Origin: Deltaproteobacteria bacterium
GTDB lineage: Bacteria > Myxococcota_A > UBA9042
Assembly: GCA_016875335.1 (NCBI GenBank)
Contig: VGRO01000043.1
Location: forward strand, 1 to 33,747
Direction of reading: 5' to 3'
Length of the DNA stretch: 33,747 nt
Shown here: one piece after another, positions 1 through 9,276 of the stretch
Position numbering within the stretch: the first letter of the stretch is position 1
How the letters are laid out: the number at the start of each line of letters is the position of its first letter
Notes under the pieces: model-generated
Database searches by the model: none
What the model was told of the DNA's origin: nothing
What the model saw: the letters and a program-made list of their open reading frames with translations, nothing else
Made by a program: the position numbers and the translations under genes

Positions 1-413
1 CCTGAGAGCTCTGCCCGGTCGCAATGTCCGTGGTACCAGAGGCCATTCGCCCGTAGATCCCCGATTGCGGCGGCGCCACCGTCTCCACGCCGGACCGTGC
101 CTCGCCTGGCTCCCAGGCTCAGCCGGCGCCGAATCCGCGATAGCGGTTGTCCCCGGCTGTGGCGCCGGTCAGGCTCAGGAACAGGTACAGGGTCAGCACC
201 TGCGCAAATCCCTCGCACGAACGCCCACATCCGACACTGGCCCTGTGCCTGGGCCTGGACCTGTCCGGCGCAGCCGGCTGACCCTGAGAGTTCCGCACGG
301 TCGCAATGTCCGTGGTACCGGAGGCCATCCGCCATTGGATCCCCCGATTGCGGCGGCGCCACCGTCTCCACGCCGGACCGTGCCTCGCTTGGCTCCCGGG
401 CTCAGCCGGCGCC
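1..413. repeat. Degenerate ~280-bp repeat, one full and one partial tandem copy
   Basis: Bases 1-130 recur at 283-413 with a constant offset of 282-283 bases and few differences. Both start with CCTGAGAG, share GCAATGTCCGTGGTACC and end near CTCAGCCGGCGCC. The full unit is therefore about 282 bp, followed by a truncated second copy. Inside the unit, about 168-198, a hexamer of the form NCAGGN repeats five times. The same family recurs in inverted orientation at about 23362-23735. Reading frames stay open through it only because stop codons are rare at this GC content. The stretch 414-565 between the repeat and the next gene shows nothing I recognise. Confidence 0.85.
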
Positions 414-565
414 GGGTTCACGGCGGCAAGGCCGCCCCTATGACGGCGCCGGACAGTGCCACTCCCAGGCTCAGGGCCAATTCACGCCACCCAACCTCTT
501 GCCCCCCGCAGCCACCCGGTGTACACCGGGCGCACCAGGCGCCCGTGCGCCTCTCCGGGGCCCTG

Positions 566-3500
566 ATGCACCCGCCCGCGCCCGACGACGACCGGTCGCA
601 CGCGCCGCAGCCTGACTGGCCGGCGCTGGTCGAGCGCGCGCTCCGCAAGGGCATCGTCACCGCGCAGCAGGCCGATGCGCTGCGCAAACTGGCCGCCGAC
701 GATGTGGAGCCGGGCTTGGCCGTGCATGCCGTGGCGGCCGAGCGTCGTGCCCGTCGCCGCGCCTCAGAGGCCGAACGGCAGTTCCAGCAGGAGCAGGGCG
801 CCTTGCGCGCCGAACGCGAACGCCATTGTCCCGAGCCGCCGGTTTCGCGGCCGCCGGGCCTGCTGGATGCTTTGCGCGGGGACGAGGGTCCGGGCGGCGA
901 CCGCGATTGGCTGGATCTCGTGGCCGAGACCGACGGCGGCGGCGACGAACGCGACGACGCGGCCCTGCCGGTGCTGGTGGAACACATCGGCTGGTTGGTT
1001 GGCACCGCGCTGGTGCTGGCAGGGTCGGTCTATGGCCTGCGGGTGGCTTGGCAGAGTTTCGACGCGGCGGGGCGCTGGGCCGCGACTTCGGCGGCGCTGA
1101 CGGTGTATCACCTGGTGTTCTGGGGGGGCGGGCTGGCGCTGGTCGGCCGCTCGCCGCGGGCGGGCCGGGCGCTGGCCGCCGTGGGTGCGGGCCTTTTGCC
1201 GCTGGTCTTTGCCTCGTTGGCGCACTGGATGGCGGTGGACCGGGTGGCCGGCGGCGGCGCGTCCGGGCTGGTGGCGCTGCTCGCTGCGTTCACATTGCAC
1301 AAGGCTGGCCAGTGGATGGGCTCCGCCGCATTGGCCCTTGTGGTGTTGCTGCCGTCGCTGCTGGTGCTGCCGGGCCCGCAGTTGGACGATGGCGGGGTGG
1401 TTCGCCTGGCCTTGCCGGTCGCGGCGCTGGCCCTGCCTGCGGCCGTCGCGCGCTGGACCCGCAGTCTGCCGCCGGCGGTGTATGGGCTGGGCGTGTACGC
1501 GGCACTGGCGGCGGGGGCGTTTGCGCTGGTCGGCGACGCTGCCGGCGCGCCGGAGTCCGCCGCGATGGTGTGGCGCACGACCACCGAGGCCGGTCGGCCG
1601 TGGTTGCCCCTGCATGGGGTGGCGCTGGCGTGGGCGGCGTGGGCCCTGCGGCACGTGCGCGCGCACAGCGAAGAGGGGCGCAAGTGGCTGTCGATCGGAT
1701 CTTGGCTGGGCTGGTCCGGGCTGCTGGTCAGCGCGGCGCTCGGCTGTGTGGCCGTGCTGGTTGCGACCAACGCGCCAGATCCGCGTTCGGCTGCGGTGGC
1801 GCTGGCGGCGGCTGCCGCCGGGTTGGGTGCCGCGTGGGTGGCGGCGGCCGCGGGAACTGCCGGTTCGGCCGCAGTCTTGACGATGGCGACGCTGCTGGCC
1901 GCGACGGCCGCGCGGTGCCTCGCGCCGCAACCGTCGGCGTTGCCTGTGTGGCTGGCCGCGGGTGCGTTGCCGGCGCTCGCCCAGTTGAGCGGGCTGGCGC
2001 CGTGGCCGGGTCGCCGCACGGGGCATGCCTTGGGCTTGGCGGTGTTGGCGGTCGCCTTGGTGTGGCTCTCCCAGGCAGAGCCGCGTGCCGGCGCGCGCTT
2101 GCCCCTGACGACGGCGCTGGGCGCGGCGACGGCGGTCCTGGCTCACCTGCGCGGGCGGTCGGCGCCTGCCTGGCACGCGGTGGCTGCGGCCCTGGCGGTG
2201 GCGACGGCGGTCCTGGGGGCCGGTCCGGCGGCTGATCCGCGGATGCCGGGGCTGGTGTGCGTAGCGCTGGCCGTGGGGTACGGCGCGGTCGGCTGGTGGC
2301 AGCGGTCGCGCGATGTGGCACAGGCCGCGGTGTTGGAAGACCTTTCTCTTGGCTTGTTGCTGGTCGCCGCAGTCTTGGCGCTTCCGCTCACCAACGTGGA
2401 CGCGCCGCGGTGGTCGGCGTGGGGGCCGCAGTGGTCACTCGTAGGGTTCGCGCAGGGCCTGCCCTTCTGGTTGGCTGCGGCAGGGCTGTTGGTGCGGGCG
2501 CCGCTGGACCAGTCGGCGGTGCCGGCCATGCTTGGGGTGCTGGCGGCGTCCGTAGGGTTGCTGATGGCGGCGGGCGCCCGTTCCCCGGGCCAGACAATGG
2601 CGCTGTTCGCCGGCCAGGCCCTGTTGGGCATGGGGGTCGCGGCTGCGCTCACCCCGGCTCGGCGCCTCCCGGCCCTTGGCCGCCGCGTGTGGGGCCACTT
2701 TGAGCTGCCGCAGGCCTGGATCGGCCGCGGCGCCGTGGCCCAAGGCTTCGGAATCGCCGCGATGTGCTTGGCGGGCAACGCGGTGGTCCTCAACGTGTTG
2801 TGGTGCCTGTCCGACCGCGCCGACCGCGCCGAGGCCTTGGTGGGCGCCTCGTGTGTGGCCCTGACCCTGCTGCTCGGGTTTGCCACGCGCGCCTGGGCCA
2901 GTTTCGACCGCCGCGGCCGTGCAGAGGTGCTTTTGGCATTCGCGTTGGCGGTGGTGCTGGTGGCGCTGACCAACCGTCTGGGCCGGCCGCTGCCGCCGCT
3001 GGTCGTGGCGCGCAACCTGACGGTTGTGGGCATTGGGCTGTGGCTGCTGGCGGCGGGGGCAGAGCGGGTGGGTCCGCGCGTCGCCGCGTGGCTGGGCGCG
3101 CCCGAGGGAGAGGGAGCGCGCTACCCCTGGGTCGCACAGGCCGGGGTCGCGGCGCTGGCGGGGTTGTTGGTGCTCGACGCTTGGTGGATGCCGGCGCTGC
3201 CGATGGACCGCGGTCTCGCGGTGGTGCCGCCGCTGATGCTCTTGGGGCCGGCTGTGTTGCTGGTGCTGCTCGGCCGGTCGTTCCGGCAGGTGTGGCTGGT
3301 CGTCCCGGCGTTCGCGCTGATGTGTGGGGGGGCGATGTTGGCGGCCGGACAAGGCGGCGTCCTCGGCATCGAACTGCGGGCTTGGGATCCGCCGGGCGGG
3401 CGCTGGATGCCGATGGACCAAATCCCCATCGGCGGCGCATGGGGGGCGAGTGCGGTCCATGACTACGGTGGTCCGGCCGCCGCGGCGGCCCGTTGGGCGT

Positions 3501-5029
3501 GGTCACTCGTCGGTCTGGCGGGTTGTGCCCTTGGGCTGGCGGTCGCGGCCCTCTTGGTGGTCCGGGCGGGCCACCTGGGCGACCGGCTGGCCCGGGCGCT
3601 GTGGCGGCGCAACCACCCCAACGATCCCATCTGGCTGCATGTTCTTGCGTCGCTGGCAGCGTTGCTGGCCGCGGCCGCCGTGTTCGGGATCGCGCTGGCG
3701 CGCGATGGGTCCCGATTCTGGCCCGTTGGACCCAGCGAGGCAGGAGTCCCTGCCACGCGCTTGGCGTTGGTCGTCGCCGCCGCAGCTTGCTGGGTGGTGC
3801 TCGACGCCGCCGCTGCCCTGGCGGAACGCCACGCAGCCAGCGCCGCCGCACTGATCGCCGGCCTGTGCCTCGCCCAGGCCGGTGGGCCGTGGCTGGCCCA
3901 GCAGGTAGGCGTGTCACCGGCCGACGCGAGCCTGGCCATCGGCGCCGTGTGCGCAGGGCTCGCGCTGGGCCACCAGGCGCTGGCGTTCGCGCTGCGCCGG
4001 TCCATGGAGGATCACGGGGTTGCCTTTGCGGCGGCCCGCGACCTCCTGCTCGTCGGAGGAGCGGCGGCGGTGGGCGTGTGGTGCGCCGCCGACCGTCCCG
4101 ACCCGGGCCCGCAGGCCGCGCACCTGGGCTTGGCCGCGTTGGCTGCGTGCGCGGTGGCCAACGGCTGGGCATTCGCGGCGGAGCGCCGGGCCCTGCACGT
4201 GTACCTCTTGCAATCGTCCCTGCTCGGCGTGTACGCAGTGCTGCGCCAGACGTGGCTGCGCACCGCGGGCCCGGAGGACGACGCGGCGGTGCTGCTCGCC
4301 GTCGGCTTCCTGCTCGTGGGCGCCACCGTCGCCGCGCGCCGGGCCGGGCTGGACCACGCTGCCGACGCCGTCCGGCGCTTCGCCGGGCTGCTGCCGCTCG
4401 GCATGGGCGCCGCACTGCCGTGGCAAGCCACCGCCGACAATGCGCTGTGGTCGCTGGGCGCTGCGGGAATGTACGCCGTCCTCGGCCGGGCGGGTGGCAG
4501 CCGCGCGATGGGTGCGCTGGGCGCGGTGGCCGGCAACCTGGCGCTGCTCCAGGCGGCACTGGCGCAGGGCTTCTCGGGCTTCGAGGTCTGGTTTGGCGCG
4601 CTCGGCTTGCTCGCGGTGGTGCTGAGCCACCTCTACGCCGATGTCCTGCAACCCGGCGTGCGCGCCGGCATCCGCACGGCGGGCGCAGCCCTCGGCTACG
4701 GACCGGCGGCAGTGGCGCTGCTCTGGCAGTTGGGCGACGCGCAAAACGACTGGTATCCGCTCGGTTTTGCGGCAGCGTGCCTTGTGGGTGTCGCCGTGGG
4801 CGCGGTGCTGCGGGTCCGGGCCTACCTGCTGTTGGGCGCGGCGTTCCTGCTGCTCGACCTCGCCACGGCGCTGGTGCGCGCCAGCCTGCGCGACCAGCGC
4901 TTGGGCTTCGTGGCGCTCAGTTGCAGTGGCCTGCTGGTGCTGGCCGCGATGGTGTTGTGGTCGACGCGCCGCGCCCAGGTGCAGGCGGCGGTGCGGCGCG
5001 TGCGCCGGGTGTTGGGGCGCTGGCAGTAG
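566..5029 (+). CDS. Very large multi-spanning membrane protein, function unknown
   Basis: The protein has 1,487 residues if it starts at the ATG at 566. The frame stays open back to base 65, but that part lies in repeat DNA and reads as low-complexity sequence, so I chose 566, where a charged, globular-looking N-terminus begins; ATG 440 is an alternative. Residues 1 to about 140 are hydrophilic and contain a short helical segment (VERALRKGIVTAQQADAL) and an Arg/Glu-rich, possibly coiled-coil stretch. Nearly all the rest consists of Ala/Leu/Val-rich hydrophobic segments separated by short loops, giving several dozen candidate transmembrane helices. The layout resembles the DUF2339-type giant membrane proteins, but I see no catalytic motif and do not assign a family. 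It stands alone upstream of the succinate dehydrogenase operon, 126 bases away. Confidence 0.8.
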   Translation: MHPPAPDDDRSHAPQPDWPALVERALRKGIVTAQQADALRKLAADDVEPGLAVHAVAAERRARRRASEAERQFQQEQGALRAERERHCPEPPVSRPPGLLDALRGDEGPGGDRDWLDLVAETDGGGDERDDAALPVLVEHIGWLVGTALVLAGSVYGLRVAWQSFDAAGRWAATSAALTVYHLVFWGGGLALVGRSPRAGRALAAVGAGLLPLVFASLAHWMAVDRVAGGGASGLVALLAAFTLHKAGQWMGSAALALVVLLPSLLVLPGPQLDDGGVVRLALPVAALALPAAVARWTRSLPPAVYGLGVYAALAAGAFALVGDAAGAPESAAMVWRTTTEAGRPWLPLHGVALAWAAWALRHVRAHSEEGRKWLSIGSWLGWSGLLVSAALGCVAVLVATNAPDPRSAAVALAAAAAGLGAAWVAAAAGTAGSAAVLTMATLLAATAARCLAPQPSALPVWLAAGALPALAQLSGLAPWPGRRTGHALGLAVLAVALVWLSQAEPRAGARLPLTTALGAATAVLAHLRGRSAPAWHAVAAALAVATAVLGAGPAADPRMPGLVCVALAVGYGAVGWWQRSRDVAQAAVLEDLSLGLLLVAAVLALPLTNVDAPRWSAWGPQWSLVGFAQGLPFWLAAAGLLVRAPLDQSAVPAMLGVLAASVGLLMAAGARSPGQTMALFAGQALLGMGVAAALTPARRLPALGRRVWGHFELPQAWIGRGAVAQGFGIAAMCLAGNAVVLNVLWCLSDRADRAEALVGASCVALTLLLGFATRAWASFDRRGRAEVLLAFALAVVLVALTNRLGRPLPPLVVARNLTVVGIGLWLLAAGAERVGPRVAAWLGAPEGEGARYPWVAQAGVAALAGLLVLDAWWMPALPMDRGLAVVPPLMLLGPAVLLVLLGRSFRQVWLVVPAFALMCGGAMLAAGQGGVLGIELRAWDPPGGRWMPMDQIPIGGAWGASAVHDYGGPAAAAARWAWSLVGLAGCALGLAVAALLVVRAGHLGDRLARALWRRNHPNDPIWLHVLASLAALLAAAAVFGIALARDGSRFWPVGPSEAGVPATRLALVVAAAACWVVLDAAAALAERHAASAAALIAGLCLAQAGGPWLAQQVGVSPADASLAIGAVCAGLALGHQALAFALRRSMEDHGVAFAAARDLLLVGGAAAVGVWCAADRPDPGPQAAHLGLAALAACAVANGWAFAAERRALHVYLLQSSLLGVYAVLRQTWLRTAGPEDDAAVLLAVGFLLVGATVAARRAGLDHAADAVRRFAGLLPLGMGAALPWQATADNALWSLGAAGMYAVLGRAGGSRAMGALGAVAGNLALLQAALAQGFSGFEVWFGALGLLAVVLSHLYADVLQPGVRAGIRTAGAALGYGPAAVALLWQLGDAQNDWYPLGFAAACLVGVAVGAVLRVRAYLLLGAAFLLLDLATALVRASLRDQRLGFVALSCSGLLVLAAMVLWSTRRAQVQAAVRRVRRVLGRWQ

Positions 5030-5155
5030 CCATGCGGCGCAGGCGGGGGCCTTGTTGCGCCCCCCAGGTCGCTCGAATTCGCCGCGTGACACCGCGATTT
5101 TTCCGCGTTACGCTCGGGCCCCCCTGCGGGTTCGACCCGAAGCAAAGGTCAGGCC

Positions 5156-5989
5156 ATGGCGAGCACGTTCGTCCGCACCTCGTCGTTGCGTTTTGGCGGC
5201 GGTCAGCCGCGACCTGCCGCGCTCGAGCACCAGCGCAAGGATCGCTGGTGGCTGTCGCCCCTGTTGACGGCGCTGGGCCTGGGTTCCTTCGTCGTGTACG
5301 CCACCTGGGCTGCGCTGCAGGGCACCGACTACCACGTGGGCCAGCTGTTGTCGCCGTTCTACTCGCCCGAGATCTGGGGCCATTCGCCGCACGCGCTGTT
5401 CGGCCCGCCGCCGTCGTGGCTGCCGTGGCCGTCGTTCCTGCCGTTTTCGGCCGCGGTGCTGGTGCTGGCCATCCCCGGCAACTTCCGGCTGACCTGCTAC
5501 TACTACCGCGGCGCGTACTACAAGGCGATGTGGGCTGACCCGGTGGCCTGCGGCGTCGGCGAACCGCGCGACGAGTACCGCGGCGAGCACAAGTTGCCGC
5601 TCATCTTGCACAACGTCCACCGCTATTTCCTGTATGGCGCGATTTTCGTGTGGTTCTTCCTGGTCCACGACGTGTGGAAGGCGCTGTGGTTCCCGGCGGC
5701 CGGGGGCGGCACGACCTTCGGGCTGTCGGTGGGCGGCCTGTTGCTCGGGGTCAACGCCGTGCTGCTGTGGCTGTACTGCACGGGCTGCCACTCGTTGCGC
5801 CACCTCGTCGGCGGCCACTGCGACGAATTCTCCAAGAACCCTGTGCGGTTCGGGGCGTGGCGCTTCGTCACTTCGCTGAACAAGCGGCACCAGCTCTACG
5901 CGTGGTGCAGCCTCTTTTCGGTCGGCTTTTCCGACGTGTACGTGCGGCTGTGCGCCAAGGGCGTTTGGCACGACGTGCGGATTTTCTAG
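5156..5989 (+). CDS. sdhC: Succinate dehydrogenase membrane anchor (cytochrome b subunit)
   Basis: This 277-residue integral membrane protein anchors succinate dehydrogenase and passes electrons between the iron-sulfur subunit and quinone. About five hydrophobic helices are visible (near residues 36-56, 100-115, 155-172, 187-207 and 240-255). Histidines lie beside or inside helices (HNVHRYFLYG, HSLRHLVGGH) and are plausible haem ligands. Length and single-anchor layout resemble the Sdh1-type anchor of actinobacteria rather than the short SdhC/SdhD pair of Escherichia coli. The start is the ATG at 5156, preceded by AAAGGTCAGG. It ends 9 bases before the flavoprotein gene, so the two are co-transcribed. 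The assignment rests on the weakly conserved helix pattern plus the unambiguous neighbours. Confidence 0.88.
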   Translation: MASTFVRTSSLRFGGGQPRPAALEHQRKDRWWLSPLLTALGLGSFVVYATWAALQGTDYHVGQLLSPFYSPEIWGHSPHALFGPPPSWLPWPSFLPFSAAVLVLAIPGNFRLTCYYYRGAYYKAMWADPVACGVGEPRDEYRGEHKLPLILHNVHRYFLYGAIFVWFFLVHDVWKALWFPAAGGGTTFGLSVGGLLLGVNAVLLWLYCTGCHSLRHLVGGHCDEFSKNPVRFGAWRFVTSLNKRHQLYAWCSLFSVGFSDVYVRLCAKGVWHDVRIF

Positions 5990-5998
5990 GCGGGCACC

Positions 5999-7810
5999 AT
6001 GGCGGAATCGTTCACCCACGAACACGACGTGCTGGTCATCGGCGCAGGCGGCGCCGGGTTGCGCGCGGCCATCGAGGCGGCGGCGGCCGGCGTCAAGGTG
6101 GGCCTGGTCTGCAAATCGCTGCTCGGCAAGGCCCACACCGTCATGGCCGAGGGCGGCGTCGCAGCGGCGCTGGCCCACGTCGACGACCGCGACTCGTGGC
6201 GCGTGCACTTTGCCGACACCATGCGCGGCGGCCAATACCTCAACAACGCCCGCATGGCCGAACTGCACGCCAAGGAGGCCCCGGAGCGCGTGCGCGAGCT
6301 TGAAGCCTGGGGCGCGCTGTTCGACCGCACCCGCGACGGCCGCATTTTGCAGCGCAATTTCGGCGGCCACCGCTATCCGCGCTTGGCGCACGTCGGCGAC
6401 CGCACCGGCCTGGAGATGATCCGCACCCTGCAGGACCACGGCATCCACCAGGGCATCGAGGTCTTCATGGAGACCACGGTTGTGGAGTTGCTCAAGGACG
6501 GCGACCGCGTCGCAGGCTGCGTGGCCTATGACCGCGAGCGCGGCAAGATGCACCTGTTTTGCGCCAAGGCCATCGTCATGGCGACGGGCGGCATCGGCCG
6601 GGCCTACAAGATCACCAGCAATTCCTGGGAGTACACCGGCGACGGCCACAGCCTCTGCTACCACGCCGGCGCCCAACTGCTCGACATGGAGTTCGTGCAG
6701 TTCCACCCGACCGGCATGGTGTGGCCGCCGTCGGTGCGCGGCATCCTGGTCACCGAGGGCGTGCGCGGCGAAGGTGGCGTGCTGCGCAACTCGGCCGGCA
6801 AGCGCTTCATGTTCGACGACATCCCCGACAACTACAAGGCGCAGACCGCCGACGACGAAGCCGAGGGTTGGCGCTACTGCCAGGGCGACAAGAACGCGCG
6901 GCGACCGCCCGAGTTGCTGACCCGCGACCATGTTGCCCGCTGCATCATGCGCGAGGTCAAGGCCGGCCGCGGCAGCCCGCACGGTGGGGTGTTCCTCGAC
7001 ATCGCCTGGATCAAGCCGCACGTGCCGGGCGGGGGCGAACACATCAAGAAGAAGTTGCCGAGCATGTACCACCAGTTCAAGGAGCTGGCCGGCATCGATA
7101 TCACCGCCGAGCCCATGGAGGTCGGCCCCACCACCCACTACATCATGGGCGGCGTGCGCGTCGACGCCGACAGCCAGATGTCGACCGTTCCGGGGCTCTT
7201 CGCGGCCGGTGAGTGCGCGGCGGGCCTGCACGGCGCCAACCGGCTCGGCGGCAACTCGCTGAGCGACCTCATCGTCTTTGGCAAGCGCGCGGGCGAATAC
7301 GCGGCCAGGTTCGCCAAGGAAAACGGCCCGGTCCACATCGACCGCGGCCAGGTGGACGCCGCCGAACGCCGGGTGCTCGAGCCGTTCGGGCGCTCGGCCG
7401 CCGAGAACGCCTATGCCGTGCAGCACGACCTGCAGGACACCATGCAGGACCTGGTGGGCATCGTGCGCAACGAGGCCGACATGGCCCAGGCGCTGCAACG
7501 CTTGGGCGTGCTGGTCGAGCGCGCGGCCAAGGTCGGCGTCACCGGCAACCGCGAATTCAACCCCGGCTGGCACACGGCCATCGACCTGCGCAACCTGCTG
7601 ACCGTGAGCGAAGCCATCGCCCGGTCGGCGCTTCTGCGCAAAGAGAGCCGCGGCGGCCATTTTCGCGAGGACTTTCCAGACAAGGACAAGCGCTTCGGCA
7701 CCTTGAACCATGCCGTGCACAAGGGCGCGGACGGACAGATGGAAGTCTTTGAGGTGCCCGTGCCGGCGCCGAACGACGAACTCAAGGCCGTCATCGCCGA
7801 AATGGGCTGA
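5999..7810 (+). CDS. sdhA: Succinate dehydrogenase/fumarate reductase flavoprotein subunit
   Basis: This 603-residue subunit oxidises succinate to fumarate at an FAD site in the TCA cycle and respiratory complex II, on the cytoplasmic face of the membrane. The FAD-binding Rossmann motif GAGGAG lies at residues 15-20. The covalent-FAD histidine is His46 in KAHTVMAEGG. The substrate-site segments HPTGM and TEGVRGEGG and the conserved HGANRLGGNSLSDL stretch are all present. It is the middle gene of the sdh operon, 9 bases after the anchor and 29 bases before the iron-sulfur gene. A 902-codon open frame on the opposite strand is a GC-driven shadow. The length is normal and no key residue is missing. 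Confidence 0.97.
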   Translation: MAESFTHEHDVLVIGAGGAGLRAAIEAAAAGVKVGLVCKSLLGKAHTVMAEGGVAAALAHVDDRDSWRVHFADTMRGGQYLNNARMAELHAKEAPERVRELEAWGALFDRTRDGRILQRNFGGHRYPRLAHVGDRTGLEMIRTLQDHGIHQGIEVFMETTVVELLKDGDRVAGCVAYDRERGKMHLFCAKAIVMATGGIGRAYKITSNSWEYTGDGHSLCYHAGAQLLDMEFVQFHPTGMVWPPSVRGILVTEGVRGEGGVLRNSAGKRFMFDDIPDNYKAQTADDEAEGWRYCQGDKNARRPPELLTRDHVARCIMREVKAGRGSPHGGVFLDIAWIKPHVPGGGEHIKKKLPSMYHQFKELAGIDITAEPMEVGPTTHYIMGGVRVDADSQMSTVPGLFAAGECAAGLHGANRLGGNSLSDLIVFGKRAGEYAARFAKENGPVHIDRGQVDAAERRVLEPFGRSAAENAYAVQHDLQDTMQDLVGIVRNEADMAQALQRLGVLVERAAKVGVTGNREFNPGWHTAIDLRNLLTVSEAIARSALLRKESRGGHFREDFPDKDKRFGTLNHAVHKGADGQMEVFEVPVPAPNDELKAVIAEMG

Positions 7811-7839
7811 TCGCACGCGCCAGTGGACAGGAGGGCACG

Positions 7840-8583
7840 GTGGCCAAGACGACGTTCTCGATCTTTCGCGGCGACAGCGAGGGCGGCCAGTTCGCCCAGT
7901 ACCAGACCGAAGTCGGCGAGGGCATGGTCGTGCTCGATTGCGTCCACCAGATCCAGGCCGACAGCGCGCCCGACCTCGCTGTGCGCTGGAACTGCAAGGC
8001 CGGCAAATGCGGCAGTTGCTCGGCCGAAATCAACGGCAAGCCCAAGCTGATGTGCATGACGCGCATGAGCGACCTGCCGCAGGGCGAGCCGGTGACGCTG
8101 GAACCGCTCAAGGCTTTTCCGCGTTTGCGCGATCTGGTGACCGACGTCAGTTGGAATTTCGGCGTCAAGCAGGGCATCGCCAAGTTCGCGCCGCGGCCAG
8201 CCGATGTGCAGGACGGCACCTGGCGCATGCAGCAGGAAGACATCGACCGCGTGCAGGAATTCCGCAAGTGCATCGAGTGCTTCCTGTGCCAGGACGTGTG
8301 CCACGTGCTGCGCGACCACCGCAAGCACGGCGAGTTCGCCGGTCCGCGCCATTTCGTGTACGCCGCTGCACTGGAAATGCACCCGCTGGACACCGCCGAC
8401 CGCGTCGAGGCGCTCAAGGACCAGGAGGGCCTGGGTTACTGCAACATCACCAAATGTTGCACGACCGTCTGCCCAGAGGGCATCACCATCACCGACAATG
8501 CCATCATCCCGCTCAAAGAACGGGTGGTGGACCGCCACTATGACCCGCTGCGCAGCCTGGTGCGCGGGGTCATCGGGCGGTAA
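7840..8583 (+). CDS. sdhB: Succinate dehydrogenase iron-sulfur subunit
   Basis: This 247-residue subunit carries three Fe-S clusters that pass electrons from FAD to the membrane quinone site. A plant-ferredoxin-type [2Fe-2S] domain has Cys52, Cys57, Cys60 and Cys72. The C-terminal half has the two cysteine clusters expected for the [4Fe-4S] and [3Fe-4S] centres: Cys144, 147, 150 and 154 (CIECFLCQDVC) and a second set around Cys201, 206, 207 and 211 (TKCCTTVCPEG). The start is the GTG at 7840, chosen because AGGAGGG sits at a good distance upstream and the protein begins in the usual place. It is the last gene of the sdh operon and is followed at once by a strong hairpin. Confidence 0.96.
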   Translation: MAKTTFSIFRGDSEGGQFAQYQTEVGEGMVVLDCVHQIQADSAPDLAVRWNCKAGKCGSCSAEINGKPKLMCMTRMSDLPQGEPVTLEPLKAFPRLRDLVTDVSWNFGVKQGIAKFAPRPADVQDGTWRMQQEDIDRVQEFRKCIECFLCQDVCHVLRDHRKHGEFAGPRHFVYAAALEMHPLDTADRVEALKDQEGLGYCNITKCCTTVCPEGITITDNAIIPLKERVVDRHYDPLRSLVRGVIGR

Positions 8584-8621
8584 GGGCCAGGAAATGATTT
8601 ACTCAATCATTTCTCGGGCCC
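8584..8621 (+). terminator. Hairpin directly after sdhB, probable operon end
   Basis: Starting at the base after the sdhB stop, GAAATGATT (8591-8599) pairs perfectly with AATCATTTC (8605-8613) around the loop TACTC. The outer GGGCC (8584-8588) can pair with GGCCC (8617-8621) across a small bulge. Only a weak T-containing tail (CGTTTGCTTG) follows, so it could act as a terminator or as an mRNA-stabilising 3' end. Confidence 0.6.
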
Positions 8622-8650
8622 GTTTGCTTGCTCCGTGGGTCGCCAGCTCG

Positions 8651-8665
8651 CGGACCAAAGGTCCG
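8651..8665. other. Short perfect hairpin between sdhB and the TPR gene
   Basis: CGGACC (8651-8656) and GGTCCG (8660-8665) flank an AAA loop. It sits in a 195-base spacer whose last part, TTATTATTTT (8701-8710), is strikingly AT-rich for this genome and contains a TATTAT that could be the -10 box of the next gene, although no convincing -35 box is seen. Confidence 0.4.
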
Positions 8666-8778
8666 ACTCGCGGCTCCGTCCTGATGTGAGAGTGATCGAC
8701 TTATTATTTTCCAGTCCCTAAGTGCAACCCACGAGGCGGGCACTCGACGGCCGGGGACCGGCCCACTGCGGAGGACCC

Positions 8779-9276
8779 ATGGAATTCCAACTCAAGACCA
8801 TCCACGCCGAGGCGGTGCCGCGCGCGTTGGCCAAGGCCGACCACTACCGCCTGCTCAACGAACCGCGCGAAGCCGAGAGCATCTGCCGCGACGTGTTGGC
8901 CTGCGACCCCGGCAACCAGAAGGCCCTGACCTCCCTGGCGCTGGCGCTGTCCGACCAGTTCGCCGAGGGTGACGTGGCCCACGCCGTCAAGGACGCCGAG
9001 GTCGCCATCGGCCAATTGCAAGACCCCTACGAGCGCGCCTACTTCGGCGGGCTGGTGGTCGAGCGCCGGGCCAAGGCGCAACAGCGGCGCGGTGTGGCCG
9101 GCTTCTACGTCTTCGAGGGGCTGCGCAAGGCGATGCACCTCTTCGAGCAGGCCATCGAGTTGGCCCCCGCCGGCAACGAAGACGCAGTGCTGCGTTGGAA
9201 CACCTGTGCGCGGATGATCATGGCCGATGCCAACCTCCGGCCCGAGACGCCGAGCGACGCCTGGATGCTGGAATAG
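8779..9276 (+). CDS. Small TPR-like conserved protein
   Basis: This cytoplasmic protein has 165 residues. The start is the ATG at 8779, with GGAGG at 8770-8774; the open frame extends back to 8722 but that extension has no ribosome binding site. The protein looks entirely alpha-helical. A first TPR-like helix pair is visible around residues 16-60 (YRLLNEPREAESICRDVL followed by NQKALTSLALAL), and a second possible repeat lies near 115-145 (LFEQAIELAPAGNEDAV). It has no signal peptide and no catalytic motif. I recognise it as a conserved TPR-containing type found across several phyla but cannot assign a role. It may act as a protein-interaction adaptor, which is inference. The next gene is 211 bases away and that spacer shows nothing notable. 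Confidence 0.82.
   Translation: MEFQLKTIHAEAVPRALAKADHYRLLNEPREAESICRDVLACDPGNQKALTSLALALSDQFAEGDVAHAVKDAEVAIGQLQDPYERAYFGGLVVERRAKAQQRRGVAGFYVFEGLRKAMHLFEQAIELAPAGNEDAVLRWNTCARMIMADANLRPETPSDAWMLE

Noticed and set aside
65..565. N-terminal extension of the giant membrane protein through the repeat
   Set aside because: The extension is encoded by degenerate repeat DNA, is low in complexity and also reads open in other frames; the protein-like N-terminus starts at 566.
5108..7816. 902-codon open frame on the minus strand across sdhA
   Set aside because: It lies opposite a fully recognisable flavoprotein gene, is rich in Ala, Arg and His of low complexity, and has no family motif; it is a GC-driven shadow.
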